Shown here piece by piece: positions 49,937 through 58,242 of a stretch of 64,000 nucleotides of DNA. The notes under the pieces are model-generated. The model was not told the DNA's origin and ran no database searches. It saw only the letters and a list, made by a program, of their open reading frames with translations. The position numbers were made by a program, and so were the translations under genes. The stretch is from Deinococcus piscis (GTDB taxonomy: Bacteria > Deinococcota > Deinococci > Deinococcales > Deinococcaceae): positions 1 to 64,000 of the forward strand of contig NZ_BNAL01000013.1 in NCBI RefSeq assembly GCF_014653275.1. Reading direction: 5' to 3'. Within the stretch, counting starts at the first letter, position 1, and each line of letters begins with the position of its first letter.

Positions 49937-50653
49937 ATGGAAAGCGTCGTCGCTCTGTTTCAAACTCCGCAGCAGGCGGCCCGGGCCCTGCAGGTTCTCG
50001 AGTCGCGCGGCTTTGACCGTGACCGCCTGGCCTTTGCCTGCACCAACGTGATCTCGCAGAGCGAGGTGGCGAGCGTGACCGGCATCAGCCCCGAAGAGGG
50101 GGCTCCGGCTGGCGCGGGGGGTGTCATCAAAGGGGCCATCATGGGTGCCCTGGGCGGCCTGGCCCTCACGGTGCCGGTGTGGATTCTGCTGGCTCTGATT
50201 CCGGCGACCCGTGTCTATGTGGACGGGGGCATGTACGGGGCTCTGTTCGGCGTGCTGGGTGGCCTGACCCTGGGGGGCTTGTTCGGGGCCATTTCGGGCT
50301 CGGACCACGGTGACTATGTGCGCCTGCTGCAGGGCTTTGGGATGCCGACGGCCCACGCCGAGCGCGTGTATGACCGCATGAAAGACGGCGACGTGCTGGT
50401 GATTGCCCGGGACGCCGACCTGAGCCGCACTGCTGAGGCTTCCAATGTGCTGCGCCAGCTGGGTGCGGTCTCGCTGGAAAGTGTGGACACTGCTGGACAG
50501 CCCGCCCGTGATGAGATTCCTCTCAAGAGCGAAGGCCGTCAGGACCGCGCTGCTCAGCAGGCCAGCGAAGGTTTGGGCGCTGTGGACAGCACCCCTGCTG
50601 AAAGTGCCGCCGCCGAAGCAGAACAGGTCGCAGCAGGCCGTAGCAACCGCTGA
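49937..50653 (+). CDS. General-stress-type protein with glycine-zipper membrane segment
   Basis: A 238-residue protein. The N-terminal VVALFQTPQQAARALQVLESRGF matches the general stress protein 17M-like fold; a central glycine-zipper hydrophobic segment (about 60-120, GAIMGALGGLALTVPVWILLALIP) probably inserts in the membrane; the tail is charged, Ala/Glu-rich. It probably acts in envelope stress; function not established. The ATG at 49937 has AAAAGGG just upstream; an ATG at 49919 would add MLKKGY. Confidence 0.8.
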   Translation: MESVVALFQTPQQAARALQVLESRGFDRDRLAFACTNVISQSEVASVTGISPEEGAPAGAGGVIKGAIMGALGGLALTVPVWILLALIPATRVYVDGGMYGALFGVLGGLTLGGLFGAISGSDHGDYVRLLQGFGMPTAHAERVYDRMKDGDVLVIARDADLSRTAEASNVLRQLGAVSLESVDTAGQPARDEIPLKSEGRQDRAAQQASEGLGAVDSTPAESAAAEAEQVAAGRSNR

Positions 50654-50680
50654 AGCTGCTGGGTATACAGCTGTTGGGTG

Positions 50681-50709
50681 GGGTCGCTCCCGAGGGGGCG
50701 GCCCTTTTT
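50681..50709 (+). terminator. Terminator after the stress-type gene
   Basis: A GC-rich imperfect stem (two G-U pairs) formed by GGGTCGCTCC and GGCGGCCC, followed by five T. Confidence 0.7.
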
Positions 50710-50784
50710 GCCTTGCTGCTGGAGCCTGGCTGAAGGAGCCCGCTGATAGAGGCTGGGGCCAAAGGCGACGCCGGGCCGGTGCCG

Positions 50785-50790
50785 TATGAT
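50785..50790 (+). promoter_or_regulatory. -10 element of the methyltransferase gene (leaderless)
   Basis: TATGAT, 7-nt spacer, ATG at 50798. An earlier ATG at 50786 lies within the element. Confidence 0.65.
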
Positions 50791-50797
50791 GACCCTT

Positions 50798-51871
50798 ATG
50801 CCTCGCCGCCCTGCCCGCACTGCCCAGAAACCTCGTCGTCAGCGCCCTACGTCCCGTGGCAACCCCGCCGACTGGCCGCTGTACGAGGCCGAGGTGCTGC
50901 GCGGCCTGGAAGAAGTGGCCCGCACCGAGCTGGGCACCATCCACGGTCTGGATGTGGTGGCGGTCAGCGAAGAGGCTGTGCGCTTTCGCTACGCCGGAGA
51001 GCCCGAACGCCTGGGCCGCCTGCGCAGTGTAGTAGCGGTATATGCGGTACGTGCCTGGGAAGTGCCCCGGCCACGCGGGTTGCTGGGGCACCAGCAGCTG
51101 GGCGAGCTGACCGCCTGGTTGCGCGGCGTGGCGGCTCAGGGGGGCCACCGTTCGCTGCGCGTGTCGGCGGCAGGACGTGACACCGAAGTGATGGAGCGCC
51201 TGACTGCCGAAATCTCCGGCTCACTGGGCCTGGCCCACCAACCAGAAGACGGCGAACTGCGTCTGCGGGTGCGTCCCGCGCAGGACGGCAGCGGCTGGGA
51301 GGTGCTGGCCCGGCTGACGCCCAAGCCGCTGTCGGCCCGCGACTGGCGGGTGTGCAACCGCGAGGGCGGGCTGAACGCTTCGATTGCTTACGGGGCGCTG
51401 GCCCTGGCAGGCCTGCGGGCGGCGGACCGCATCTTCAATCCGATGTGCGGCAGTGGCACCCTGCTGGTGGAGCGTGCCCTGATGGGACCGTATGAAGCGA
51501 TGGTGGGAGTAGATACCGATGCCCAGGCTGTGGCCTGCGCCCAGGCCAACCTCAAAGCAGCGGGCCGTGATGTGGAAGTGGCGCAGGTGGACGCCCTGAA
51601 CACCGGTTTGCCGCCGCGCTCCTTTGACCTGATTCTGGCTGACTTGCCCTGGGGCGACGATATCGGCACGCACGGGGGCAATGCCGAGTTGTACCCCGCA
51701 TTCCTGCGCGAAATGCACCGCCTCTGCTCCCGCTCGGGCCGGTTGGTGGTGATCACCCACGAAATCCGGCTGTTCGAGCGGGTTCTGGCCGCTTCGCCCT
51801 GGCAGGGCCGCGAACTGGCGCAGGTGTACAGTGGCGGGCACCACCCCAAAATCTATCTGCTCAGCCGCTGA
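50798..51871 (+). CDS. THUMP-domain RNA guanine-N2 methyltransferase (TrmN/Trm14-like)
   Basis: A 357-residue SAM-dependent methyltransferase. A basic N terminus (PRRPARTAQKPRRQRP) precedes a THUMP/ferredoxin-like region (about 40-170), then a Rossmann methyltransferase domain with FNPMCGSGTLLVERAL (motif I region), GVDTDAQAVACAQANL and the catalytic DLPWGDDIG (N/DPPF-type, motif IV). This is the layout of the Thermus tRNA m2G6 methyltransferase; 23S rRNA m2G activity cannot be excluded. Confidence 0.88.
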   Translation: MPRRPARTAQKPRRQRPTSRGNPADWPLYEAEVLRGLEEVARTELGTIHGLDVVAVSEEAVRFRYAGEPERLGRLRSVVAVYAVRAWEVPRPRGLLGHQQLGELTAWLRGVAAQGGHRSLRVSAAGRDTEVMERLTAEISGSLGLAHQPEDGELRLRVRPAQDGSGWEVLARLTPKPLSARDWRVCNREGGLNASIAYGALALAGLRAADRIFNPMCGSGTLLVERALMGPYEAMVGVDTDAQAVACAQANLKAAGRDVEVAQVDALNTGLPPRSFDLILADLPWGDDIGTHGGNAELYPAFLREMHRLCSRSGRLVVITHEIRLFERVLAASPWQGRELAQVYSGGHHPKIYLLSR

Positions 51872-51922
51872 ACTGACCGGCCAAGCAGGCTGATGGGGAC
51901 AATTTGTGGAAGGTCTCCCCCC

Positions 51923-51928
51923 TAGACT
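51923..51928 (+). promoter_or_regulatory. -10 element of the copper operon (leaderless)
   Basis: TAGACT, 6-nt spacer, ATG at 51935. Confidence 0.6.
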
Positions 51929-51934
51929 GCTGTC

Positions 51935-52612
51935 ATGACGAAGGGTTTCCTGATCACCTCCTCCAACCCCCTGATCACTTCCCCCAACAGGATGTCCAGG
52001 CGCTGGCGGGTGCTGCCTTTGCTGCTGCCTGGTCTGCTGATGGCCTGTCAGGCCCCGCAGGAGACGGCAACTTCTGTTTCCTCAGTCAGCGCGGTATCCA
52101 CCGTTTCCACTTCCGAAGCAGCTACGTCCGGTGCCGCTGCTGACCACAGCGCCCATGGCGCGCACAGCATGGCTTCGGCTGCTCCAGCTTCTGGTGCTGG
52201 GGTTTCTGGCGCGGCCACTGCTGAGAGTGCGCAGCCCCTTGCGCTGGAAGTGCGGGCTGCAGGCGTGACGGCTGTGCCGCCCAGCATGCACGAAACCGCC
52301 GCCTACGTCACGCTGCATAATCCCGGCGAGCAGGACATCGTGCTGGTGGGCGCGTCTACCCCCGCAGCCGAGCACACGATGCTGATGGAAACCGTGATCA
52401 CGGACGCCAGTGGCACCAGCATGAGCGGCATGGTGGAAGTTCAGAGCCTGACCGTGCCTGCGGGCGGGGAGCTGGCTATGGCCTCAGGCGGGGATCACAT
52501 CATGCTGATGGGGCTGACCCAGCCGCTTGAAGAGGGCCAGGAGATGGCCCTCACTTTGCAGGCGCAAGATGGCCGCACGCTGGAACTGAATGCGGTGGTG
52601 GAGCGGCCATGA
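51935..52612 (+). CDS. PCuAC copper chaperone lipoprotein
   Basis: A 225-residue lipoprotein with lipobox LLMAC at about residue 35, a Ser/Ala-rich linker, then a PCuAC domain: AYVTLHNPGEQDIVLVGAST, HTMLMETV (Cu site His/Met), and the distal GGDHIMLMGL giving the H-x-M pair. It carries Cu(I) in the periplasm to the CuA site of cytochrome oxidase. First gene of a three-gene operon; overlaps the next by 4 nt. An ATG at 51992 is possible, but the -10 favours 51935. Confidence 0.9.
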   Translation: MTKGFLITSSNPLITSPNRMSRRWRVLPLLLPGLLMACQAPQETATSVSSVSAVSTVSTSEAATSGAAADHSAHGAHSMASAAPASGAGVSGAATAESAQPLALEVRAAGVTAVPPSMHETAAYVTLHNPGEQDIVLVGASTPAAEHTMLMETVITDASGTSMSGMVEVQSLTVPAGGELAMASGGDHIMLMGLTQPLEEGQEMALTLQAQDGRTLELNAVVERP

Positions 52613-53385
52613 CGCCGACCCCCCCGGCCAATATGCCTCCGCCCCCAGCAGAGCCCCCCTCAGCAGAGAACGTGGCTCAGGCGGCTGCGGCCCGGCCCTG
52701 GCAGCACTCGGCGCTGCTGGCGCTGGCCGCTGTGGCCCTGGTGCTGGGCGTGGCCTGGGCGGTGGCCCGTTCCCAGAGTCCCTATCCCTTTTACGGCTCG
52801 GTGGTGAACCGCGCTGAGCCGGCGCTGGCCTTTTCGGGCACCGACGGCTATGGGCAGCCCTGGACGTTGCAGCCGCAGGGACGGCAGACGCTGCTGTTTT
52901 TTGGATTTACCCACTGCCCGGACATCTGCCCACTGACCCTGAAATACCTCGGCGAGATGCGTGACCGCATGACCCCAGAGGAGCGGGCACAGGTGCAGGT
53001 GGTGTTTGTGTCGGTGGACCCGGACCGGGATTCTCCAGAGCGCATCCGTGAATACGTGGAGTATTTCGGTGAGGGCACGGGCGTGCATATTCCCGAGCCG
53101 AAGCTGGCGCAGGTCGCGCAGGCGTACGGCGTGGCTTATGGCCGGGTGCCGGTAGAAGGCCCGCTGAAGTATCAGATCAACCACACGACGGCCACCTACT
53201 TGATTGACGCCAGCGGCTACACCCGTGTGATGTGGGACTACACCCAGCTGCCGAACGTAGACCGTATCCTGCGCGATGTGCGCTATGTCATGAACCATCC
53301 GCGTGAGCCGCAAGCTGGCGGTGCCCCACGGCCTGCGCTCTTTGCTGCGGCGCAGGTGGGTGCTCTTGCGGTGGTGACTCCATGA
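52609..53385 (+). CDS. SCO1/SenC-type copper chaperone
   Basis: A 258-residue membrane-anchored thioredoxin-fold protein. Proline-rich cytoplasmic start, one TM (about 35-55), then a periplasmic domain with FFGFTHCPDICPLTLKYL (Cys103 and Cys107 bind copper), SVDPDRDSPERI and the third ligand His192 in NHTTATYLID. It works with PCuAC in CuA assembly. Overlaps both neighbours by 4 nt. Confidence 0.94.
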   Translation: MTPTPPANMPPPPAEPPSAENVAQAAAARPWQHSALLALAAVALVLGVAWAVARSQSPYPFYGSVVNRAEPALAFSGTDGYGQPWTLQPQGRQTLLFFGFTHCPDICPLTLKYLGEMRDRMTPEERAQVQVVFVSVDPDRDSPERIREYVEYFGEGTGVHIPEPKLAQVAQAYGVAYGRVPVEGPLKYQINHTTATYLIDASGYTRVMWDYTQLPNVDRILRDVRYVMNHPREPQAGGAPRPALFAAAQVGALAVVTP

Positions 53386-54194
53386 ACCTCAACCCCTCTT
53401 TGGCCGACCTGCTCACCCTGAACTTCAACCCTATGGTGTGGGCTTTGCTGGCGGTGGCGGCTATCGTCTACTTTTGGCCGTTTGTGCGTGCCCGCCGCAC
53501 ACTGCAGGGACGGCAGCACTGGCCGGTCTGGAAAGCGGTGCTGTTTGTGCTGGCGCTGCTCAGCACGCTGTGGGCGCTGGACTCCAGTGCAGCGGTCTAT
53601 ACCCTCAACTCTATGGCGCTGTATATGGCGCGGCTGATGGTCCTGGCCGAAGTGGTGCCCCCGCTGCTGCTGCTGAGTTTGCCGCGCGGCATTGCGCTGG
53701 ACCCGCATTCGGCGGCAGGACGAGTGCTGGGCGTGCTGCTTGACCCGTGGGTGGCCTTTGCTGTGTGGACAGCCGTGATCCTGTTCTGGAATATTCCGGC
53801 GGGCTTCAATGCCAGCATCGTGACCAACACTGCCGCCATCTTGCTGCCAGCGCTCTACCTGATCAGCGGCACCATGATCTGGGGGGCCATGCTGCGCCCC
53901 TTTCCTACCTTGCAGCCAGGGACGTTTGGCAAGCGCGGCTGGTTTGGCTTCCTGGCTGCCCTGCCGATGATGTCCATCGCGGCGTGGTGGTTGTACGCCC
54001 GCGAAGTGCTGTACCAGCCGTACGTAGGCGCAGTCTGCCTATGGAACCTGACCCCCCTCCAAAACCAGCAGATCAGCGGCTGGATCATGATGCTGGCCGG
54101 TCTGCCTGCGCTCGGCCTGGCTGTGCTGCAACTGATGGCCTGGCTGGTCGAAGTCTCGGAAGGTGGCGGCCAAAAGCCTCAGCCCCGCGCTTAG
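53382..54194 (+). CDS. CtaG-type cytochrome c oxidase assembly protein (caa3_CtaG)
   Basis: A 270-residue protein with seven transmembrane segments and the caa3_CtaG family layout: VYTLNSMALYMARLMVLAEV, VPPLLLLSLPRG, FWNIPAGFNASI, PFPTLQPG and WWLYAREVLYQPYVG. It is associated with oxidase copper insertion. Last gene of the copper operon. A perfect 8-bp inverted repeat GCCGCTAA/TTAGCGGC follows at 54243-54272 without a T tract. Confidence 0.9.
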   Translation: MNLNPSLADLLTLNFNPMVWALLAVAAIVYFWPFVRARRTLQGRQHWPVWKAVLFVLALLSTLWALDSSAAVYTLNSMALYMARLMVLAEVVPPLLLLSLPRGIALDPHSAAGRVLGVLLDPWVAFAVWTAVILFWNIPAGFNASIVTNTAAILLPALYLISGTMIWGAMLRPFPTLQPGTFGKRGWFGFLAALPMMSIAAWWLYAREVLYQPYVGAVCLWNLTPLQNQQISGWIMMLAGLPALGLAVLQLMAWLVEVSEGGGQKPQPRA

Positions 54195-54345
54195 TCTCGG
54201 CTCTGCACCCGGCGTTGGTCAGGCCGGGGGCGCGGTGAGGTGGCCGCTAAGTCTACTGCCCTGGTTAGCGGCAGCCGACGCAGTGCAGGCATCAGCATGA
54301 GGAATCGTTCAGTGCGCTGTCAGGTGACGGCGAGGTTCCTTTGCC

Positions 54346-54351
54346 TATGAT
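54346..54351 (+). promoter_or_regulatory. -10 element of the DUF937 gene
   Basis: TATGAT, 10-nt spacer to the ATG at 54362. Confidence 0.5.
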
Positions 54352-54361
54352 AGAAGCACTT

Positions 54362-57292
54362 ATGAATATTGAAGAACTGTTTCGTAGTCGGTTTGGCCCG
54401 GAAAGTGCCCGCGAGCTGGGGCAGGCGCTGGGGTTGGAACCTGAGCTGACCGCCCGGCTGCTGGACCGCGCGGTGCGTTCGCAGTTGGAGACGGTGGCGC
54501 AGCACGCCAAGAGCGACGCAGGCCGCACCCAGGTGCTGGACGCCATTGCCAACCTGCCGCAGTTTCGCGGGGTGTCGCACGCCCTGACCGAGCAGGGGGG
54601 AGCCGCCTCGCTGCAACTGGCCGGTGAGCTGCTGAGCCCGTCCCTGCTTGGGGATGACCAGACCGATCTGGCCGGTCAGCTCTCGCGGGTAGAAGGCGCA
54701 CCGCAGTCCTCCATCATGGCCCTGATGAACATGTCGCTGCCCCTGCTGCTCAGCTTTATCGGGCAGGCAGGCGTGAATGAGCACACCATCACTGGAGTCA
54801 TGTCAACCATCCGCGCCAGTGGTGTGCGGCCCCGTGCCGCTGGTGGGTCTTACGTGTCCCGCGCCGCTGGCGTCAACGCTCCGCACTTTGTGGATGGAGG
54901 ACAGGCCCCAGCCGGTGAGACAAAAAAGTCCGCTGAGGCGGAGGCCCCTGCCGCTCCCAAGGTGACTGCTGGCGGAGTGCCAGCCGTGCCGCCGTCTCAG
55001 GTCCAAACACCTGAGGGCCAGAAATCGGAGCCACAGCAACTCAAGCTGCAGCAACCTGAGCCTGAGCTGGCGCAGGACACCGATTACTCCAAGTCCAGCG
55101 TGGTCTCGGCCCTGCTTGACGGTGCCGAAGTGCCGGAGCCGGGAGCAGTGCAGCGCCCCGCCCACCCGGTGGCCCCCACCGCGCCTGTGAAGGAGAACCC
55201 CTACCGCTCCCAGGAAGCGGAGCAGGCGGAAGCTCCCCAGGCCGACCCCGAATTGGCGCAGGACACCGATTACTCCAAGTCGAGCGTGGTTTCGGCCCTG
55301 CTGGACGGTGCCGAAGTGGCCTCCCCGGCCTCAGTGCCGCCTGCCCCAGTGCCGCCTGCCCAGGCCCAGGCTCCTCAAGTGCCTCAGACGCCGGCTACCA
55401 AAGTTCCGGCTACTCCTCCCGCAGCTCCGGTGGTCGGTTCTGTGGAGGTGCGGGCCAGCGCTACAGACAGCCAGCGGCCCCAGGCGGACAAGCCCCAGCA
55501 GGCCCAGCAGGATGCTCCTTCGCAGCCCACTTCGCCTACGCCTCCCCAAGCCGCCACCGGGGGCCCCTCCCCTGAAGCGCTGGCAGCAGCAGCGGCAGCG
55601 GCTGGCATAGGGGCAGGCGTGGTGCGTCCGCCCACTGCTCAGGCCCAACCGCCTGCGGGGAGCCCGTGGAAATCGCCTCAGCCTGTGGTGGTCGGCGCTC
55701 AGCCTTCCGCAACCGCAGTGCGCCCTGCTGCCCCTGTGGCGGCCAGTGCAGTGCCAGCGGCCCCTGTGATCAGTGCGGACAGTCTGGCCGCCGCCTTCCG
55801 TCAACAGTTCTCGGCAGAGGGTCTAGGGGCCCTGGGTGAAGCGGCTGGATTTGGTCGGCGTGACGCAGGCCGGGCTGTGCAGGGGACGGCAGCTGTCCTG
55901 CTGAGTGCGCTGGCCCAAAAAGGCCGCGATGAGAAGGGAGCCGCCGAACTGTTGAGCCTGAGCAGTGAGTATGACCGCGTGACCGAAGGGGACGGCCTCA
56001 ACACGGCCCTCCTGGGCAACCGCGCCGAGCTGGGCGCGCTGGAAGTGCGTGGTCTGAGTGTGCTCCCCCGCCTGCTGGACAACCCCAGCCAGGTGGGTGG
56101 CCGCCTGGGCACCGCGCTGGGCACCTCGGGTGAGCAGGCTGGTCGCCTGCTGGCCCTCCTCACGCCCTTCGTGCTGGGTCTGCTGGGCAACCGTGCCCGC
56201 GCTGGCCAGCTGGACGCTGCGGGCCTGAGCCGCGTGCTGGGTGGTCTAGACGCAGGCCGCTTGGAAAGCTTGCTGCCCGAAGGACTGGGCGTGCTCAAAT
56301 CGCTGCTGGGCACGCAGCTGTTTGGTGCTGCCCCCAAAGAACGGGCCACGCTGCTGGAAACCAAGCAGGCCAAAGCAGCCCCTGCCCCTGGCACGCCTGT
56401 CACCGAGACGGCGGTCAGCGGCAAGCCTGCTGCTCCTGTGCAGCCCCTGACCCCTGAACCTCCCCGCCCGGTTGCCCCGCCCCCAGCTCCTGAGCGGCGC
56501 GGCGGTTTCCCCTGGTGGCTGCTGCTGCTGCCTCTGCTGGCGGGCCTCGCCTGGTACTTCACCCAGGACCGCACCGAGCAGCCGCTGCCCGCACCCGTCA
56601 CGCAGACCGAAACCACCCAAACGATCAGCGAAGCGGCCACCACTGAAACCACGGGAACCACCGAAACGGTCACCACAGATGCGGCGGCCCCTGTCACCGA
56701 GCCTGCGGCCAGTGCTGTCGCGGCCAGCGACACTGTGGTGGTCACCGCGCCTGCAGCGGGTGAAGTGGTGCCGGACACCGGCTTCACCATGAGCGGCACT
56801 GGCCAGCCGGACACCACTTATCAATTGCTGGAAGATGGCGTGAGCGTCGGCACCTTTAGCGCGGACGCGGCTGGAGCCTGGACCGCCGATGTGGCCGCTC
56901 CTGCGGTGGGTGAGCATATCTATAGCGTGCAGGATGACACTGGCACCGAAGTGCTGAGCGTGCCTGTGACTGTTGAAGCCACCGAAGCCGCGGCTGCTTG
57001 CTCTGAACCCATGACCCTCAGCCTGAACGACGGCGAAACTGTCAGCGCCCCCTTCCGCTTCGGTGGCGTAGGCGATGCCAGCGGCTATCAGGTGCGTGTG
57101 CTGCGTGGCAGTGAGGAGATTGGCACCAAAGACATCACCCTGGCGGCCAACTGCACCTGGAACTACCTCAGTCAGCCGGGCGGCGCGGCAGGCACCACCG
57201 ACGCCATCACCTACGAAGTCCGTAGCCTGGATGATCTCGGCGGCGCACCGCTGCAAACCATCAACCTGAATGTGGTGCAGGCGGGCGAGTAA
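54362..57292 (+). CDS. Large membrane protein with two DUF937 domains, a TM helix and Ig-like C-terminal domains
   Basis: A 976-residue protein in modules: DUF937-like domain 1 (about 1-155, ELFRSRFGPESARELGQAL); a Pro/Gln/Ala-rich linker with two copies of ELAQDTDYSKSSVVSALLDG; DUF937-like domain 2 (about 470-665, LAAAFRQQFSAEGLGALGEA); a linker; one TM (about 714-735, PWWLLLLPLLAGLAWYF); a Thr/Glu linker; then two Ig-like domains (SGTGQPDTTYQLLEDGVSV and FRFGGVGDASGYQVRV). Topology suggests DUF937 in the cytoplasm and the Ig domains outside. DUF937 has no known activity. A monocistronic gene with its own promoter and terminator. Confidence 0.85.
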   Translation: MNIEELFRSRFGPESARELGQALGLEPELTARLLDRAVRSQLETVAQHAKSDAGRTQVLDAIANLPQFRGVSHALTEQGGAASLQLAGELLSPSLLGDDQTDLAGQLSRVEGAPQSSIMALMNMSLPLLLSFIGQAGVNEHTITGVMSTIRASGVRPRAAGGSYVSRAAGVNAPHFVDGGQAPAGETKKSAEAEAPAAPKVTAGGVPAVPPSQVQTPEGQKSEPQQLKLQQPEPELAQDTDYSKSSVVSALLDGAEVPEPGAVQRPAHPVAPTAPVKENPYRSQEAEQAEAPQADPELAQDTDYSKSSVVSALLDGAEVASPASVPPAPVPPAQAQAPQVPQTPATKVPATPPAAPVVGSVEVRASATDSQRPQADKPQQAQQDAPSQPTSPTPPQAATGGPSPEALAAAAAAAGIGAGVVRPPTAQAQPPAGSPWKSPQPVVVGAQPSATAVRPAAPVAASAVPAAPVISADSLAAAFRQQFSAEGLGALGEAAGFGRRDAGRAVQGTAAVLLSALAQKGRDEKGAAELLSLSSEYDRVTEGDGLNTALLGNRAELGALEVRGLSVLPRLLDNPSQVGGRLGTALGTSGEQAGRLLALLTPFVLGLLGNRARAGQLDAAGLSRVLGGLDAGRLESLLPEGLGVLKSLLGTQLFGAAPKERATLLETKQAKAAPAPGTPVTETAVSGKPAAPVQPLTPEPPRPVAPPPAPERRGGFPWWLLLLPLLAGLAWYFTQDRTEQPLPAPVTQTETTQTISEAATTETTGTTETVTTDAAAPVTEPAASAVAASDTVVVTAPAAGEVVPDTGFTMSGTGQPDTTYQLLEDGVSVGTFSADAAGAWTADVAAPAVGEHIYSVQDDTGTEVLSVPVTVEATEAAAACSEPMTLSLNDGETVSAPFRFGGVGDASGYQVRVLRGSEEIGTKDITLAANCTWNYLSQPGGAAGTTDAITYEVRSLDDLGGAPLQTINLNVVQAGE
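55064..55318. repeat. 69-bp dispersed direct repeat within the DUF937 gene
   Basis: The segment at 55064-55132 recurs at 55250-55318, encoding ELAQDTDYSKSSVVSALLDG plus AEV both times. The DNA differs only at a handful of third positions, so the duplication is fairly recent or conserved by selection. Confidence 0.9.
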
Positions 57293-57314
57293 GTCGTTTG
57301 CCCTGGCCGAATGA

Positions 57315-57342
57315 ACGTCTCCCAGAAGTGGAGGCGTTTTTT
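57315..57342 (+). terminator. Terminator of the DUF937 gene
   Basis: Stem ACGTCTCC/GGAGGCGT (one G-U) followed by six T at 57337-57342; the T tract overlaps the stop of the convergent DUF1232 gene. Confidence 0.85.
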
Positions 57343-57724
57343 ATTTGACGCCAGGCCAGAAAGCCTGCACGGCCCACCACAGCAGCCCCAGCCACAGCGC
57401 GGCAATGACGGCGGCACCCGCCAGACTGACCGGCAGGCGTTCGCCCGCGCGGGTCAGGGCTTCTCGGCGGGCCGCCTCCATCACCTCTGGCGGAATCAGC
57501 CGCACGGCCAGCAGGATACCCAGTGGCAGCAGGAGGGCGTCGTCCAGCAGGCCCAGCACCGGAATAAAGTCAGGAATCAGGTCCAGTGGGCTGAGGGCGT
57601 AGGCCAGCACCAGTGCCGTGCAGACCCGCGCTGGCCAGGGCGTACGCGGGTCGTGGTAGGCCAGGTATAAGGCCAGCAGCTCACGCCTAAGTTGCCGCGC
57701 CCAGGTGTTCAGCCGCGCCCGCAT
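57341..57724 (-). CDS. DUF1232 (YkvA-like) membrane protein
   Basis: A 127-residue protein with the DUF1232 core [31 protein letters not shown], two to three hydrophobic segments and a C-terminal TM. Function unknown; YkvA-type proteins are common membrane accessories. The ATG at 57724 lies 16 nt inside the Nudix gene's end, so translation is coupled. Confidence 0.88.
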   Translation of the reverse strand: MRARLNTWARQLRRELLALYLAYHDPRTPWPARVCTALVLAYALSPLDLIPDFIPVLGLLDDALLLPLGILLAVRLIPPEVMEAARREALTRAGERLPVSLAGAAVIAALWLGLLWWAVQAFWPGVK

Positions 57725-58185
57725 GCCGCTTCCTGCCGTGCCTGCAACCACTCCGCCGCCCAGCGTCCGATGTATCCGCGCAGTGGTGGCAGTGCGTTCA
57801 CGGCAAACCAGTCCAGCCGCTCTACCTCTCTTCCGTCTGGCTGTGGCGTGCCTTCCCAGTGCGTGACCCGGTAGAGCGCCGTGTAAAAGCTGGCCTGATG
57901 CCCATTCGCCAGGGTGCGCAGGGGCGTGGTATGCAGGGTCAGCAGCTCGGCTCCCAGGACGTGCAGGCCTGTTTCCTCGCGCACTTCACGCCGCAGCGCC
58001 TGCTCGGGAGGCTCGGCCAGCTCGCACAGGCCGCTGGGCAGGCTCCAGACCTCGTCCCGTCCCACCAAGCGCTCCAGCAGCACTCGCCCTTCATCATCGA
58101 ACAGCAAGCCCGCCGCGCCCATCAGGTTCACGGGCGCATTGCCAATAAGGGCTCGGAGGTCGGTGATGTAGTCGGGGGAGGGCAT
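57709..58185 (-). CDS. Nudix hydrolase
   Basis: A 158-residue Nudix protein with a complete box [20 protein letters not shown] followed by TGL (the G-x5-E-x7-RE-x2-EE-x-G pattern, metal-binding Glu present). The preceding strand [20 protein letters not shown] is typical. It hydrolyses a nucleoside diphosphate linked to another moiety; the substrate cannot be assigned. TAGCCT lies 9 nt before the ATG. Overlaps DUF1232. Confidence 0.92.
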   Translation of the reverse strand: MPSPDYITDLRALIGNAPVNLMGAAGLLFDDEGRVLLERLVGRDEVWSLPSGLCELAEPPEQALRREVREETGLHVLGAELLTLHTTPLRTLANGHQASFYTALYRVTHWEGTPQPDGREVERLDWFAVNALPPLRGYIGRWAAEWLQARQEAACGRG

Positions 58186-58194
58186 ATCAGCGCC

Positions 58195-58200
58195 AGGCTA
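58195..58200 (-). promoter_or_regulatory. -10 element of the Nudix gene
   Basis: TAGCCT on the minus strand, 9 nt before the ATG at 58185. Confidence 0.5.
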
Positions 58201-58204
58201 GCAA

Positions 58205-58240
58205 GAGGGGAGGCCACCGTTCAGCACGGGGCCTCCTCCC
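58205..58240 (-). terminator. Possible terminator of the BCS1-like gene
   Basis: A 7-bp stem GGAGGCC/GGCCTCC (58209-58215 and 58230-58236) directly after the BCS1-like stop codon; the following tract on the minus strand is only CCCCTCTT, so termination may be partial. Confidence 0.45.
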
Positions 58241-58242
58241 TT

